Source: Dioscorea cayenensis subsp. rotundata (Eukaryota > Streptophyta > Magnoliopsida > Dioscoreales > Dioscoreaceae). From it: 64,000 nucleotides of DNA. Shown here piece by piece: positions 61,690 to 64,000 of the stretch. Every line of letters begins with the position of its first letter. Position 1 is the stretch's first letter. The translations under genes were made by a program, and so were the position numbers. The stretch is from contig NC_052487.1 in NCBI RefSeq assembly GCF_009730915.1, forward strand, positions 2,542,001 through 2,606,000, given 5' to 3'. The notes beneath the pieces are model-generated. The model was not told the DNA's origin and did not search any database. It saw only the letters and a program-made list of their open reading frames with translations.

Positions 61690-64000
61690 GTCAATGGATT
61701 TCTCACCATCAGCATAAAATGGCTGTTCTACCTAACTCCTTTGTTTAGTTGGCAGGAGATTGATCTACTCGGTGGTGAGGCTTACAACTTGCTGAAGGAG
61801 ATACCCCTCTATCAGTTATTATCTGCAGTTAAGTACAAGAGAAGACATCAGTGAAATAAATCATTTGGTTCAGTGAACCTCAGATGCCTGGCACAGAGGC
61901 CATCTTGCCAAAAGGCAGTGGTGGTGGCCATGGCCATCAAGCCAATAGGTAGCATTCTTTCCCATGTAGCATTTTTCCCAATGCTTTATGGTGCTCAATG
62001 CACACCAGAGGCTCATACTATCATTAATTAATTAATTAATTAAGAGCATTGTATCCTTGCCCAGGGGTTAAGTAACTGAAAGAGTTCAAGTGGATCGAAT
62101 CCATCAACTGGGGATAGCATTGGCTACTGGAGTGTGAGAAACATTTCTCACTTCTTCAATTCACTCATGTTCAGCTTCCTCGAATTCAAAACATATCCTA
62201 TCAAAACTAAAGGAGATGACTATTTTTTTAAAAAATTAAATTCATAATATCACCAAGCACAAGAAAGTAGCGCAAAACCTAATTTGCATCTAATTTATAC
62301 AAGTGGTGCTTTGGCCCTGTTTTCCCACTTCCTTCACCGCATTATAAATAAACAAACCTAAAAGCATTCTAAGATGCCAAGAAGTATTAACAAATTAGTG
62401 CTTGATCAGCAAAATTACTTCCAATATATGTTTTTACGTATGAATAAAAAATATTGAACAATATAATATCGACAATTTGAGGGAAAATTCATGGTCATTT
62501 CATAAAGCAAAGATGGCATAATGCTCAATCAGAAAATCGGCAAAGATGTCAATTGATTGGAAATAATTTTTTTTACATCATATCCACATGATCTAGCTCC
62601 TGGGTTTTTCAAACATTGTAATCCAATATAAAATTTGTAGTTCAAACAATTACTACTTGACCCGGTTATGTCATCAAAAATTGACATATTTTAAATGTTT
62701 GTTAACACCGGGAAAAGCAAGGGAAAACAATGTCATCTCCTAAGATGGCTATTGTGAATACAGATGGCAAGGAAGTGATTCGACCAATCTCAAACAAAAA
62801 ACTATGAGCAAATAAGGTTCAAAGGAAAAGTAACATCACATAATAAATAAATGAATTATTCAGTAAAACTAAAAAGAAAAATAAAATAGAAAATAGAAAA
62901 CGTAAAAACTTAAAGATCAATGAAGATAAGAAAATGACAATATAATTTATAATCTAATACAGAGGAAAACATCCACTCCCCCACTCAAGCTATACAATAA
63001 ACTATTGAAAAATCTTAATCAAGATTTTATCTAGGAAAATCGATAAGAAGAATAAAACATCATTTAAAAAAACAATAAGTAATTTGAGAATCATTGTGCA
63101 CCACCATTTGTGGGGTGAATAAGATAAAGACTTGCATAATCTAGTCATCAAACAGGAAAGGATATGATTAGGCAGGCCTAAACAAATTACCAACATTGAA
63201 AAGACTTTAAATTAAAAACAAAAAGAATTGTAAAATCCATATGTCTACAGAGAATCATAAGAAAAGAACCATAAAAAAGTATTCTGAACAGGGCATATTA
63301 CTTCAACCGCGGCACATTAACCCCGCACTAAACCATTTACCTTGTTCTTGAGCATTAATCCACACTTCACAAGCAGGTAGCATTTTTTCCATAATTTACA
63401 GTGTTCAGCATAGCACAGACAGCTACCATCACTAACTAATTAAGCTGCCATTAGCTCATAGTTAATGGTTAGGCAAAAGAATTCAAAAAGCAGACCCACT
63501 CCTCTAACTATTGGCTGATAATGTCTCAGAAACTTCTTCCACTTCTTCATTTTCTCCTATTCCCTCATTGATTGTAACTCAACTCAACAAAACCTTTATA
63601 AACAGGACCAAATGGCCATCCTTTAAAAAATTTCAATTCATAAAAATCACTAATTCACGAAACAAATACAACAACTAACACTAAACCTAATTTGTTCCAC
63701 TTGACAGAAGTTGGGATTTACCCATTCTTTCCTACTTCCTTCACCGCATTATCAATCTAAGAGCATTCCTACTGCACCTAGATGTATTAAAAAGTTAGTT
63801 CTTGATCAGCATAAATACTAGTTAGTTTTTTATCAGCATAAATACTTCTATTCTAAGCACTGTAAACAACATGAACAAAAAACTTTTAATATATAAGATG
63901 CACGATCTAAAAGAAATGTCAGTCATTTCAGAAAGCGCACATAGCATAGTCAGTATCACACCATACATATAACATAAACAATATGAAATAGGCCTTAGTT
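61690..64000 (-). pseudogene. ESP1 type 2 copy 4, 3' part only, runs off the right edge
   Basis: The exon 7 remnant (about 61825-61700) and a short piece of exon 6 (about 61940-61870) are present. About 1.07 kb that lies at 26690-27755 in type 2 copy 1 is deleted, joining exon 6 to the GGTAGCATTCTTTCCCATG block near 61945. The rest, to 64000, matches 27755-29800 and 49600-51290 as intron sequence. Any hinge exons lie outside the window. Confidence 0.75.

Larger units (their letters stand above)
18621..64000 (-). repeat. Tandem array of duplicated ESP1 units, alternating two types
   Basis: Eight units follow the intact ESP1 gene, all in the same orientation: type 1 at about 18.6-25.7, 31.96-36.5, 38.3-46.45 and 53.4-60.9 kb; type 2 at about 25.7-31.3, 36.5-37.96, 47.6-52.7 and 60.9 kb to beyond the edge. 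Shared blocks recur in the same order in each full unit: 3'-UTR, exon 7 and exon 6 remnants, a long intron with internal repeats, the proline-rich exon, the LPPYLPV exon, the hinge exons and the promoter. Type 1-type 2 junctions share an AAACAAAATTGA, (TA)n, CTCAAAA block near 25735, 36515, 46460 and 60930. The true right end is outside the window. Confidence 0.93.

Noticed and set aside
18621-64000. Inverted-repeat hairpin as silencing trigger
   Set aside because: All ESP1-derived units read on the same strand, so no long hairpin can form from them. Small RNAs would need another route.

Overview
This window is AT-rich plant nuclear DNA with spliced genes, many (TA)n tracts, MITEs and truncated LINEs. 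The JAGGED-type protein starts MRSTPEGNPLDLNNLP and continues with EYGKQ and a STTTAAS stretch, which I recall from monocot JAG/STAMENLESS1 proteins, so a monocot is likely but not proven. All exon coordinates were placed by hand from splice signals, reading phase and family resemblance.

Layout. (1) 1-2098: the 3' end of a KH-domain RNA-binding protein gene (+), with a decayed RTE-clade LINE tail in its last large intron. (2) 3679-4848: a NAC transcription factor (-). (3) 6396-8520: a six-exon DUF1666 protein gene (+), divergent from the NAC gene. (4) 10293-11549: a JAGGED-type C2H2 zinc-finger gene (+) whose start codon appears split by an intron and which has a GC-AG intron right after the zinc finger. 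(5) 13672-17714: a complete seven-exon ESP1 gene (-), a CstF-64-like 3'-end-processing protein without an RRM. DUF1666 next to ESP1 recalls the Arabidopsis neighbours At1g73850/At1g73840.

(6) 18.6-64 kb: a tandem array of rearranged ESP1 copies, all on the minus strand and alternating between two kinds. Type 1 copies (starts at 25553, 36383, 46275, 60746) have a distinct ATG exon and a TATA-bearing promoter. Type 2 copies (around 31080, 37760, 52550 and one leaving the right edge) have an ESP1-like promoter but broken reading frames. Four type1-type2 pairs follow the parent gene. Three type 1 copies still read through five exons into matching 141/141/137-residue proteins: a CstF-64-type hinge, a proline-rich tail, and no C-terminal domain. 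This apparent family of hinge-only ESP1 proteins is the most interesting item here.

The second type 1 copy (31.96-36.5 kb) is a broken mosaic: its 3' half matches the copy at 38-46 kb, including a shared L1-like LINE, and its 5' half matches the copy at 53-61 kb, including a shared 0.6 kb insertion. Later events include MITEs carrying telomere-like motifs, intronic minisatellites and large deletions.
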